Shown here piece after piece: positions 28,033-36,782 of a DNA stretch of 64,000 bases. Position 1 is the stretch's first letter. Each line of letters opens with the position of its first letter. This DNA comes from Egbenema bharatensis (GTDB lineage: Bacteria > Cyanobacteriota > Cyanobacteriia > Elainellales > Elainellaceae), in NCBI RefSeq assembly GCF_048077055.1, contig NZ_CP182236.1:4216001-4280000 (forward strand). Direction: 5' to 3'. The notes under the pieces are model-generated. The model was not told the origin of the DNA and did no database searches. It saw nothing but the letters and a program-made list of their open reading frames with translations. A program made the position numbers and the translations under genes.

Positions 28033-28046
28033 ACTGCTACGCCCTC

Positions 28047-28100
28047 TCATAGAAGATTAACGAACCCAGCTTGCTCAAAGTGGCGATCGCTCGTGAATGT
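28047..28100 (-). pseudogene. Last codons of a lost PIN toxin gene
   Basis: In a frame different from the antitoxin, the minus strand reads FTSDRHFEQAGFVNLL and stops. This is the usual C-terminus of cyanobacterial PIN toxins that follow the type of antitoxin encoded at 28075. Nothing else of the toxin is left, so a deletion has fused the antitoxin's end to the toxin tail. Confidence 0.6.
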
Positions 28101-28344
28101 CTGACTTAGGTTTGCCATAGAGGTAATGGTCATGCTGGTGTGCCAGATCCTCAACGCCTGTATCGACAACGTTTTGCTCAATGATCTGCATGAGTTGATC
28201 CCACCCAGAGTCATCATCACTGGCAGGCACAGCCGCCGCATCTTCTAAGAAGGTAATGATCACCGTCTGACCTTCCCGCCCTGAAACGGCTTCGACAGGT
28301 TGAGCCACCCCGTTTTGAAATGTACCTTTAACGGAAATCATCAT
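28075..28344 (-). CDS. Orphan antitoxin-like protein
   Basis: The 89-residue protein starts MMISVKGTFQNGVAQPVEAV and has GREGQTVIITFLED, a small beta-barrel start common in cyanobacterial antitoxins. The helical tail GVEDLAHQHDHYLYGKPK is also typical of them. Its last residues (SDIHERSPL) come from the toxin-tail DNA read in another frame. It lies three bases from the Uma2 gene and 25 bases before the methyltransferase and may simply be carried along in the operon. Confidence 0.7.
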   Translation of the reverse strand: MMISVKGTFQNGVAQPVEAVSGREGQTVIITFLEDAAAVPASDDDSGWDQLMQIIEQNVVDTGVEDLAHQHDHYLYGKPKSDIHERSPL

Positions 28345-28346
28345 GC

Positions 28347-28910
28347 CTAAAACTCCAGTTCTGCAAACAACTCCGCGACAGGCAAAGTAAATTCAGGAAC
28401 CACATCCTCCCCATCCAGGCGATCGCCAATTCTCAAAAATCCATCTGGTCTAGGGTTGTGATACACCAGTACATACTGCTCATCAGGGTGGATCACCCAA
28501 ACCAGGCGTGTCCCATTCTCGAAATACTCCACGATTTTGTCGTGAATTTCTTCCACCGTATTCGTTGGGGAAAGAATTTCAACTGCCAAATCGGGCGACC
28601 CCTGAAAATAGCCCTTTGGCAACCGCTTCACTCCCTGAAGCCGCTCTTTAGCAATGAAGGAGAGATCAGGCGATCGTTTATTGCCCGATTTCATTGTGAA
28701 TGCTGTACTGGAGTCGCAAATCACTCCCAACTTGCGAGGCTGGACGAAGCTAAACATGGCTCCATTCAAAATACTGGCAATCCAGCCATGCTCCATCCCC
28801 GAATTGCCCATGTTCACCAGTTCCCCATTCACCAATTCATAGCGTCCGCCTTCCGGCAACGCCATGAACTCCTCATCCGTCCAAATTTTCTTCTCTGAAG
28901 CGACTGTCAT
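28347..28910 (-). CDS. Uma2-family (DUF820) predicted endonuclease
   Basis: The 187-residue protein shows the Uma2 pattern: TDEEFMALPEGGRYELVNGEL, the PDLSFI region, and the PD-(D/E)XK-like core PDLAVEILSPTNTVEEIHDKIVEYF. Uma2 proteins are very abundant in cyanobacteria, usually of unknown function. It overlaps the DUF3780 gene by four bases, so here it appears embedded in the defence operon. It could be a working part or a passenger. Confidence 0.85.
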   Translation of the reverse strand: MTVASEKKIWTDEEFMALPEGGRYELVNGELVNMGNSGMEHGWIASILNGAMFSFVQPRKLGVICDSSTAFTMKSGNKRSPDLSFIAKERLQGVKRLPKGYFQGSPDLAVEILSPTNTVEEIHDKIVEYFENGTRLVWVIHPDEQYVLVYHNPRPDGFLRIGDRLDGEDVVPEFTLPVAELFAELEF

Positions 28911-29548
28911 GCTCGACTGCCTCCATTCACCGCCTTAGCTGAGGTCAGCTTCCACTCGGCTGTCTCTTCCCCTAACCTAAACAATGGTAAGTCAACCGAT
29001 TCAGGATGATAATCCGAGACAGGATTTTCAGTCAGCGCAAACCGAACCGCCTTTCGCCATCCCCTCCCCCGTCCGGCAATGGCATGACCCGTCGCCGCAT
29101 TGGTCATTGTAAACAACCACCACCGCTCCTCTGGTGCTAACCCCAACCAGTTCTTGATTGCGATCGGAATCAAAGCCGGATCAGCCTCCTCGATCGCCCA
29201 TGCCAGTAGTACCATTTCCTTACCAAACAAGCGAGATACCGGGATTTGCCCCACCTTCCACTGCCCAGACTTATACCCCATCTGCCGCAGCCGTTGGTTA
29301 AACTCAGCTTTGATGTGGTCGGCGATCGCGTCCCACTTAGAGCGAGGCAAAATCACTCGCATCTTATTGTCCTCCTGACCCAGAGCAAAACTCAATTCCC
29401 GTCGGGCTTCACTGTCGTCCCAGGTGAAATGCTCACTGATCAAGACATCTGCCTTCTTATTCGATGGCAGCGTCACCAAAAAGTGATGCTCCGACTCCGT
29501 TGGGACGAAGCCAAACCCTTCTGTTTTTTCTGCTCGGCTTTTGGACAT
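28907..29548 (-). CDS. DUF3780 protein of the defence operon
   Basis: The 213-residue protein matches DUF3780 by its typical stretches: GFGFVPTESEHHFLVTLPS, RLFGKEMVLLAWAIEEADP and LGLAPEERWWLFTMTNAATG followed by HAIAGRGRGWRKAVRFAL. The biochemical role is unknown. The family keeps company with DUF499 ATPases and DUF1156 methyltransferases, as here, which suggests an adaptor in the same complex. It starts 64 bases after the DUF499 gene and overlaps the next gene by four bases. Confidence 0.8.
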   Translation of the reverse strand: MSKSRAEKTEGFGFVPTESEHHFLVTLPSNKKADVLISEHFTWDDSEARRELSFALGQEDNKMRVILPRSKWDAIADHIKAEFNQRLRQMGYKSGQWKVGQIPVSRLFGKEMVLLAWAIEEADPALIPIAIKNWLGLAPEERWWLFTMTNAATGHAIAGRGRGWRKAVRFALTENPVSDYHPESVDLPLFRLGEETAEWKLTSAKAVNGGSRA

Positions 29549-29612
29549 GAGGTTGGTACAAACGAACTGAAGTGGCTCAGGTAATGACTATCATATCGAG
29601 CTTCACCTGGTT

Positions 29613-32600
29613 TTATTGCTTCACTTCATCAGATTTGATTTCAGTTTTGACCTCTGCTACCCAATCCAACAGCAGTTGCCCATTTAAGAATTCTAGTGAT
29701 TCAGCTTCGATCTCGACTTCGCCCTCCGATAGCAGCCCTCGCAAATGGTTGATTGTGCCTTCCAACTTCTCCCCATCCAATTTCAGGCGATCGTCCACCG
29801 ATAGTTCCAACCAGTTCTGCCCACTAATCGTGACTCGTACCCCCTCAGCCTCAGCCTGAAACTTCTTTAACCGTGCCAAAAATTCATAGGAATCTTTCGT
29901 TGTGCTGGGGTGGTGCGATCGCCTCCAAACGGCTGGCTCTTCTGGATTGATCTCCACCGTCGTTTTACCAGGGGCATCCCACTTAATATCCCGACGGTGC
30001 TGCTCTGAAGTAACACCATCCTTCTCCGCCACAGCCAAGACACAGACGGTTCCTGGCTCTACGACAAATGGTGCATCGTAGCTGATCCCTGAAATTTTAG
30101 GATCAGACCCATCCAACGTATAGCGAATGGGGGCAGTTGGAGCCGCCTGTAACTCCACCATCTTGTCTCCACCATCCTGATAACAGACCGACTTTAAGGT
30201 AATTCGATTTCGCCAAGTTCGTTGCCCCCCGCTCTGGTGTTCCCCTTGAGAGTCAACACACAAGAAGGAAACCTCTAATCCCTGAGTCTTGAAATTTTTA
30301 GGGTCGGGCACCTGCTGCGAGTCCATCGTCGCTGGGGCACCCACTTCGTAATAGATCAGGTCGCCATGCACAGCCGTCAGTTTTAGCGTCACCTCTCCGG
30401 TTTCGTCATCTCGCTGAGACTCATACCAACGAATATCGGTGTCGGGTTTTGGGAATGGTGGCTTTTCCACATAGCCCCCCTCCTCGCGCCATTGATCCTT
30501 AAGCAACAAGCTCGATCTCAGATCCTCTAACGCAGTGGGGTGGTGCCATTGCCACTGAGGATTCATAGCCGCCCGTTTCTTTACCTCCGTCCAAGGCATT
30601 TGCTTCTGGGTAAACAGACGAGCCTCGCACTTTTTCCGGAACGAATCGCTAGCAACATCTTCCGTAAATTTCTGCTTCGCTTTCAGCGTCTCCCGGATCT
30701 GCTTCTCGCCGTTGTAATCGTTATCCGTGTAGTTCATTAAGAAATCGGCTGTGAGCAATCCAGGGGCAGATGGGTAAGTCAATGTTGTAAAGGTTTCCCG
30801 CATGGCACTCAGTAGCCGAAGCTGGACGTTATCTCGAATATCCCTGGCAGCCACTAACTGAGGATCGTTATCTGGCACTTTCTCAGTTTCCATTTCTCCG
30901 ATGATGGCAGTAATCGCCTTCAACTCAGCCGCATTCTCCAGCAGCGATTCCATCGTATTTCGAGAGCCAGAGAGGAACAGGATGCGGTTCTTGTAGTCCA
31001 GGTCGTTATAGAAGTTCAGCAGGTCATCCGATAAGCTGCTTCCAGTGTCGGGTTCACAAATGACCAACGTAACCTTGTCTGATTTGATCTGAATTTCGTC
31101 GATCGCCGGGAAGACCAGCACCTCCTGATAGCAATCCTTCAACGAGAGGGGCTTAAAGGTCCCTTCCAAAAACGTTCTAAGCTGCTTCAGTGAAGACTCA
31201 CGGTTATACCCCTCAGCCGTCGTCTTCAGCTTGGCTACCAAATTCTGGATATTCTTGAAGTAGAGCTTGCCTTCCCGATTCGAGTGTAGATACCAGGCTT
31301 TCGTCGTCAGAACCCCCAAAATATCCTTTGGCAGCTTAGAAACATCTCGCCCCGGCGTACACAGGTAGGAAACCACCTCTGATAGAGATAGCCCTAGAAC
31401 ACCGTTTGGCACATTTGCCAATGACGACACCAAAAGCAGCGTTGCAGCATCCTGAGCATCCGCACCGCCAAGATGCGAGTCCATAATTTCGGCAATCGCT
31501 TGCCCACTTGCAGCAATGTCATGGCTGATGGCATTGTCCAGGGTGGGGTTAACACTAATCACCTCTCCCCGCGTGTCCGGATCATTCAAGTCTAAGTTAT
31601 GGGCATGGATCATGTAGAGGCGATCAGCCCGCCCCTCTTCAGGGTCAAATAGACGGGCAACAACTGTTCGCATCAGGCGAATTAAGCCCCGCGTTTGCTG
31701 AAATCCTGGATTCTCACGGAATCGGGCATAGAGATTGCGAATCGCAAAATGGAATGGGTAAGACTCTTTCAATTGAGCCGCAAACTTCTCAGGTGAAGCG
31801 TTGGTGATATCCATTTGCTTAGCATTTTTGACTGCCTCTGCATAGGCGCGGGCAATCTCCCAAACTTCCGTTTCTTCTGGCAATTCCTCAAATAGCCGTT
31901 TTCTAAGGATGTGGTAGACCTCATCTGTATTTAGAGCCACTGGCTCCAGGGTCAACGCAGCGCGTCCCACTTCCCCCTTAAAGTTTTCCAAGGTACGGCT
32001 AATCTGTTGGCTCCCTCCTTCATAAGTCGCCTTCAGGTCTGATATGACGACACAAACGTTGGATAATTCATCCTTACCTACAGCAACCAGCAGGTTTGAT
32101 AGGGCAGTAGTTGTCACCTTCGCCAAATTGGAATCACCGATCGCCCTAGCCTCGGCATTTTCCAGATAAGGTGGTAACTCGTCCAACAGGATCAGCAACG
32201 GCTCCCCTTTGAGCAGATTCACCCAGGCAGACTGTCCAGGTGCAGCCAATGGGGAGTAATAATCCTTAAAAGCTTCTTTTTTACCCAATTGCTCGGCGAT
32301 CGCCCCCCACACTCCCAAGGGCGCATCGCTTTCCCGCCCCGTAAAGGCAACCACTCTGAGTGTTCCTAAGTCTCTTGATTCGTAGAGATCACCCATTACA
32401 GCTTCACGCAGTTCTGGATATTTCGCCAAAAGCCCAAGAACGACCATGTTGTGAGTTTTGCCACCACCCATCGCCTGACTCAAAACGAACACGCCTTGGT
32501 TAGACTGCCTGCTGAACCGCCGAAACGCCTCCCTCAAAAGCCGTTTCATGCCATCCGTCAGGTAGTTCTCTGCAAAGAACTCACCCGGCTTTATTTTGTC

Positions 32601-32693
32601 CTCAATCAGATCAGTGAGATCGAGAACAACATCGCGACGAGAGCGATCGAATACGCTAGAACGGGGTTTGCAAAGTTGGCTTAGGGGTTTCAT
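29613..32693 (-). CDS. DUF499 large ATPase, first gene of the defence operon
   Basis: The 1026-residue protein has a P-loop ATPase at its N-terminus (SQAMGGGKTHNMVVLGLLAK, near 70-90) and a Walker B motif LLILLDELPPYLE near 166. The middle is long and helical. The C-terminus has a chitobiase-like beta domain (PIRYTLDGSDPKISGISYDA) and a final low-complexity stretch. DUF499 ATPases accompany DUF1156 methyltransferases in methylation-dependent defence loci. As promoter-proximal gene it leads the minus-strand operon that ends with the helicase at 20943. The 281 bases before it (32694-32974) hold no gene and should contain the operon promoter. Confidence 0.85.
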   Translation of the reverse strand: MKPLSQLCKPRSSVFDRSRRDVVLDLTDLIEDKIKPGEFFAENYLTDGMKRLLREAFRRFSRQSNQGVFVLSQAMGGGKTHNMVVLGLLAKYPELREAVMGDLYESRDLGTLRVVAFTGRESDAPLGVWGAIAEQLGKKEAFKDYYSPLAAPGQSAWVNLLKGEPLLILLDELPPYLENAEARAIGDSNLAKVTTTALSNLLVAVGKDELSNVCVVISDLKATYEGGSQQISRTLENFKGEVGRAALTLEPVALNTDEVYHILRKRLFEELPEETEVWEIARAYAEAVKNAKQMDITNASPEKFAAQLKESYPFHFAIRNLYARFRENPGFQQTRGLIRLMRTVVARLFDPEEGRADRLYMIHAHNLDLNDPDTRGEVISVNPTLDNAISHDIAASGQAIAEIMDSHLGGADAQDAATLLLVSSLANVPNGVLGLSLSEVVSYLCTPGRDVSKLPKDILGVLTTKAWYLHSNREGKLYFKNIQNLVAKLKTTAEGYNRESSLKQLRTFLEGTFKPLSLKDCYQEVLVFPAIDEIQIKSDKVTLVICEPDTGSSLSDDLLNFYNDLDYKNRILFLSGSRNTMESLLENAAELKAITAIIGEMETEKVPDNDPQLVAARDIRDNVQLRLLSAMRETFTTLTYPSAPGLLTADFLMNYTDNDYNGEKQIRETLKAKQKFTEDVASDSFRKKCEARLFTQKQMPWTEVKKRAAMNPQWQWHHPTALEDLRSSLLLKDQWREEGGYVEKPPFPKPDTDIRWYESQRDDETGEVTLKLTAVHGDLIYYEVGAPATMDSQQVPDPKNFKTQGLEVSFLCVDSQGEHQSGGQRTWRNRITLKSVCYQDGGDKMVELQAAPTAPIRYTLDGSDPKISGISYDAPFVVEPGTVCVLAVAEKDGVTSEQHRRDIKWDAPGKTTVEINPEEPAVWRRSHHPSTTKDSYEFLARLKKFQAEAEGVRVTISGQNWLELSVDDRLKLDGEKLEGTINHLRGLLSEGEVEIEAESLEFLNGQLLLDWVAEVKTEIKSDEVKQ

Positions 32694-32974
32694 GGATAAG
32701 AGTTGCTATTGGAGATTAGGTTGATGCAGCATTCCGCGCACTATGTCTAGGCTACCCATTGCTTCTACTCCAAGTAATCACAAAAACTTGAACTCCTCGG
32801 TAGAGATCTTCAGAATTTCATGAAGATATTAAAGTTTAGTAGAGTCCCTCAGCCATCGACTGCTCGTTGAAGCGGTTCCAAAACCTGGACAGGTAGCTAA
32901 ACTCCAAACCAAGATTTAGTGGTTAATAATATGGAGGCGATTGTTACTCTACTTCACATACCGCTTACCTCACT

Positions 32975-33628
32975 ATGTCTCCAAAATCATCAAGAGTACG
33001 ACAAACTCGACCAGCAAAACCAAGCCTTCCAGATGACTATCGCCAACTTCTAGTCACAGGAGACTATCATCTGAATGTCAAGGTCAGTCTTGATGCTGAT
33101 TACGATGATGAAGATGCTCGGAGGGTAGCTCAACACCTCAATGGCAGTATCCAAATTAAATTTACTAATCCTGAAACAGAAGAATCTGATTCTATAGAGA
33201 TCGGCTACATCTGGGGGTGGCGAACAACCAGCTTTGAACCAGAGGAAATTATTTATTGGGCTGATTCGGTTGATCAAGACGTTTACAATGCCTTTGATTG
33301 GCTGATTTATCAGCAAAAGCAACTCGACCTAGAAGAGGTACTAATTTCCCCTACGTTGTTACTTGATCGCGTATTCATTGAACCAGAGTGGCGTGGCAAC
33401 AAGTTCGCTTTACCAGCCGTCGTAACCTATCTTGACCTCGTTGCCTATAAATTTGTCTTCCTTTTTCCATCTCCACCAGATAAATCAGAATCCTCTAGCC
33501 AAGAATGTAAGCGCAGACAGAAATTACTCAAGCAGTATTGGCAAAAACTAGGATTTGACAACTATGATAGAAAACATAATGTATTGTGGACTGATGAGTG
33601 GAATTGCCCAACTTGGTTAAGAGGATAA
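32975..33628 (+). CDS. Unknown protein, 217 residues, with a possible acetyltransferase-like motif
   Basis: I do not recognise the family. The N-terminus is basic (MSPKSSRVRQTRPAKPS). The middle contains a beta-rich acidic segment (YHLNVKVSLDADYDDED). Near residue 136 the stretch DRVFIEPEWRGNKFALPAV resembles the acetyl-CoA-binding motif of GNAT acetyltransferases. It is transcribed toward the integrase, opposite to the defence operon. It may be an independent cargo gene. Confidence 0.55.
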   Translation: MSPKSSRVRQTRPAKPSLPDDYRQLLVTGDYHLNVKVSLDADYDDEDARRVAQHLNGSIQIKFTNPETEESDSIEIGYIWGWRTTSFEPEEIIYWADSVDQDVYNAFDWLIYQQKQLDLEEVLISPTLLLDRVFIEPEWRGNKFALPAVVTYLDLVAYKFVFLFPSPPDKSESSSQECKRRQKLLKQYWQKLGFDNYDRKHNVLWTDEWNCPTWLRG

Positions 33629-34354
33629 ACTCCTACAAGTAAAGTAGATTATTAGTTCCCATACTCAAGAAATACCATGTCCATACAACTTTCTTGAACA
33701 GAAAATTTACAAAATAGGGACTGAAATTCGATTGACAGGTTTAGCGTAAACTCGATCGATCATTTCAGCCGAATTACCCACCCATTTAGCAAGCTGAATA
33801 CTAGCAATATCTCCTTCTCGACAAAGACTACAGAAGGTATGCCGCATTTGATAAGGATTACGGTATTCAATACCGGGCAGTATTTCCCCATTGGAAAGCA
33901 CTGTATCTTGTGCGAGTGACGCTAGAATTTTTGCCCAAGCACGAGTAGTGAAATTGCTCCAATCAATGAACTTCCCTTTCGGACTAGGAAATACTAGGGA
34001 TTCTGGGTCACTATTCTCCGGCTTGATTGCAGCAATAATTTCTGCAAGTTGAGGATTAATGGAAAATTTTCTTAACGCCTGGGTTTTCAATTTATCCTGA
34101 ATCACCAGTTTCTTACCGTCGTAAATAAGAACACGTCGGAAAGTGATGACCTGTTGCTTAACATTTTTCCACTGTAAGGCAAGAGCCTCAGAGGGTCTGC
34201 ATCCTGTAAAAAATAAAAACTCGACAAGCGGGGCATATCCTTTGTAGTAGCGATTAGCTTGGAAGGCTGCAATGATGCGATCGCGCTCCTCCCTAGTAAA
34301 AGGATTAATCTCTTCTTCCTCTTCGCCATCAGGTTTTTCTAGCTTAATTTCTGA

Positions 34355-35835
34355 CTGGAGTTTAGACTAATTGGGAAAGAAAAGCAGCCAAACCCGACGG
34401 TTTGGCTGCTTAATGGTCATGTTGCATCAATAATGATTGACCATGACTAATTTTGACCGCTTGAGGGCGTTTCGACATAAATCCTACATGCTGATTGGCA
34501 ACGGCAAGGATGCTCTCTTCGACCTGATGGATGCCGTGCTAGTGAGCCGCAGTGTGTACTCCTTTGCCGAACTGTCGGTTGCCCCTGTCTTTCGACGCCA
34601 ATGGCCGAGTTTGTATGAAGCCCTACAGGATAGCAACCCGCCTCGACTGGAGTGGATGGGGTTGTACCTGGAGCAAATGCCCCAGGACGAACGGGTTGTC
34701 TTAGCGGGAGACCACACGGCATGGTCAAGGTTACAGGCACAAACCCTGCGAGAACGGACGTATGAACATCAAGCAACTCCGATGAGTGGAGCCAAACCGG
34801 TGACGTTGGGACAAGGATATAGTACGATTGCGTGGATTCCAGAGGAGCAGGGCAGTTGGGCATTACCGTTGCTGCATGAACGCATCACTAGCGCAGAGAG
34901 CCCCATTAGCAAGGCAATAGTGCAATTGCGTCAGGTGTGTGAGCAGTTCCAGGTTCGTCCCTTATCTTTGTGGGATGCCGAATATGGCTGTGCCCCATTC
35001 CTCAATGGTACGGCGGATATTGCTTGTGACAAGTTGATTCGGTTGCGTTCCAATCGAGTACTGTATGGACCACCGCCTGTTTATAGCGGAACGGGTCGTC
35101 CTCGGCAGTATGGGGAGAAGTTCAAACTTAACGATGCCACCACCTGGTGGTCATCTGATGCCGAACTCCAGGTAGAAGAGTCCCGGTGGGGACGATTACA
35201 CGTGCGGATGTGGTCATCAATGCGACTGCGACGCGTTGCCAACCAGACGATCTGGTTAATTCAACTGCAACGCCTCCATGACTCTGCCCTCCACCCCGCC
35301 AAACCTTTGTGGCTAATTTGGGTGGGACAAGCACCACCCGACTTAGAGACGGTGTGGCAACAGTATTTCCGTCGCTTTGCCATTGACCACTGGTATCGCT
35401 TCGCTAAGCAACGATTGCACTGGACGTTACCCCAGTTGGCAACGCCCGAACAATCCGAACGCTGGAGCGATCTGATGCCCTTGCTCACCTGGCAGTTGTG
35501 GTTGGCTCGTTGCCACGTCCAGGACTCCCCCCTGCCCTGGCAAAAGTCATCTGCTAAGCTATCTCCGGGACGAACCGCAAATGCCTTTGCCTCTGTTTTA
35601 GCGTTGATTGGCACACCTGCCCCCCCGCCCAAACCACGCGGAAAGTCACCGGGGTGGACTCCAGGGCAACCCCGTTCCCGCCGTATTCGCTATCCAACGG
35701 TCAAAAAGCGCTTCACCAGACCCAAGAAGGTGGCGAACAAGACCGCTTAACCACTAAATTTTTCCCAATCTTCAGTCTCGCTCAATCCAGATAAGGGGGT
35801 TGGGCTATTTCTGCTGTGATTAGTCTAAACTCCAG
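34355..35835 (+). mobile_element. IS701-like insertion sequence
   Basis: The 1481-bp element has perfect terminal inverted repeats CTGGAGTTTAGACTA and is flanked by TTCTGA (34349-34354, 35836-35841). A perfect 13-bp hairpin with a CGAC loop (34382-34411) precedes the transposase gene. It may block read-through transcription from outside. Confidence 0.85.
34437..35750 (+). CDS. IS701-like DDE transposase
   Basis: The 437-residue protein belongs to a group of cyanobacterial transposases with an IS701/DDE_5-like core. GDHTAWSR near residue 95 supplies the first Asp, SLWDAEYGCAPF near 178 the second, and the region FRRFAIDHWYRFAKQRLHW near 320 the final acidic residue. The C-terminus is very basic and Pro-rich (PKPRGKSPGWTPGQPRSRR). 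ATG 34437 begins MTMTNFDRLRAF. The frame is intact. Confidence 0.8.
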   Translation: MTMTNFDRLRAFRHKSYMLIGNGKDALFDLMDAVLVSRSVYSFAELSVAPVFRRQWPSLYEALQDSNPPRLEWMGLYLEQMPQDERVVLAGDHTAWSRLQAQTLRERTYEHQATPMSGAKPVTLGQGYSTIAWIPEEQGSWALPLLHERITSAESPISKAIVQLRQVCEQFQVRPLSLWDAEYGCAPFLNGTADIACDKLIRLRSNRVLYGPPPVYSGTGRPRQYGEKFKLNDATTWWSSDAELQVEESRWGRLHVRMWSSMRLRRVANQTIWLIQLQRLHDSALHPAKPLWLIWVGQAPPDLETVWQQYFRRFAIDHWYRFAKQRLHWTLPQLATPEQSERWSDLMPLLTWQLWLARCHVQDSPLPWQKSSAKLSPGRTANAFASVLALIGTPAPPPKPRGKSPGWTPGQPRSRRIRYPTVKKRFTRPKKVANKTA

Positions 35836-36588
35836 TTCTGATGCCATTCCTTGAAACGGATTGTCATCTATTAAGCCGGACTTCTTTGCCCACTTACAGC
35901 TTGCTGATAGCTGGGTTAAAACTCGCTTCGTGGAATCTTTAGGTACATTGGCGCTAAGCCAGTCAAAGATAGCTTGAGCTTCAGTTAGCAGTTTATGAGG
36001 GCACCGGCTGATGTGATTCGCTACCCATCCGTACATCCTGATGGTGGATGCTGATTTTTCGGGCGATCGCACCTCCCTATAACGGTTCCAGATCTCAGGC
36101 AGATCCAATGTTTCAGCGGAACTGACAGGAATTGGATCATCAACAGTCGCCAGTGTAGCTCGGACTTTGTACTTTTCGAGATTGCTAGGGTCAAACTCTC
36201 CATACGCAATATCCCGTTCGACCTCTAGGGCTTTATCCTGAGCTTGCTTACGGTTGTAGGGGCTATCTCGTAAGCCAGTAGATACAAAATATCGCTTTCC
36301 ATGAAAGGTAAAAACCAGTTGGAGTCTACTGTTGCTATTTTTGATTTGGACGCTACCCGTTCTAGCTTTTCCACGGGACTTAGAAGAATACATACGGCAG
36401 AGGGAGATTAGGTGAAATACCAGTACTAGCGTACCCAGTATTCCCCCAGCTTTTATCTCAATCTTTATCTCAATTTCTGCCCCAAACTACCCTAACCAAC
36501 CCCTAAAATCCTCAACACAAAAATAGCATCAGTCAGCAACCGATGCTCAAACCCTATGTATGACAAGGGAAACGCTTATTTCACTAGG

Positions 36589-36636
36589 AAGCTGGTGACA
36601 GGACTCGAACCTGCGACCGGCTGATTACAAATCAGC
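36589..36636 (-). repeat. Right attachment-site repeat, within the intact tRNA-Thr
   Basis: This is the 48-bp partner of 3888-3935, starting one base outside the tRNA 3' end and reaching into the anticodon stem. The pair defines the island. Confidence 0.88.
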
Positions 36637-36662
36637 AGCTCTACCAACTGAGCTACACCAGC
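36590..36662 (-). tRNA. tRNA-Thr (anticodon UGU)
   Basis: On the minus strand the sequence folds into a full cloverleaf. The acceptor stem is GCTGGTG/CACCAGC. The D arm is AGCTCAGTTGGTAGAGCT. The anticodon arm GCTGA-TTTGTAA-TCAGC carries TGT. The T arm contains GGTTCGAGTCC. CCA is not encoded. It is the integration target of the island. Confidence 0.95.
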
Positions 36663-36782
36663 ACTACCCCGCTAGTATAGCAAAATAAGGTAAGTGTCAG
36701 GCCGATCGATTTGAGATTTTGAGTTCGCCCTGCGATCGACTCAAGGGTTTACTGATCCAGGACTGGATCCTGATGCCTATCC

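Larger units (their letters stand above)
33707..36393 (-). pseudogene. Tyrosine-recombinase integrase of the island, split by an IS701-like element
   Basis: The N-terminal half (36393-35836) has an Arm-type DNA-binding domain (GSVQIKNSNSRLQLVFTFHG) and a core-binding domain (RSPEKSASTIRMYGWVANH). The C-terminal half (34348-33707) has the catalytic domain: the first Arg in FFTGCRPSEALALQW, box II PYQMRHTFCSL, AKWVGNS, and the nucleophile Tyr in RVYAKP. Removing the IS and one 6-bp repeat restores one 399-residue frame through QGMASEIKLEKPDGEE. The gene lies about 200 bases from the tRNA-Thr, the normal place for the integrase of a tRNA-borne island. In this isolate it is broken, so excision needs help from elsewhere. 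Confidence 0.88.

Noticed and set aside
32694..32974. Possible small gene or RNA between the DUF499 gene and the gene at 32975
   Set aside because: No start codon with ribosome site and no stable fold was evident; it is most simply the promoter region of both genes.
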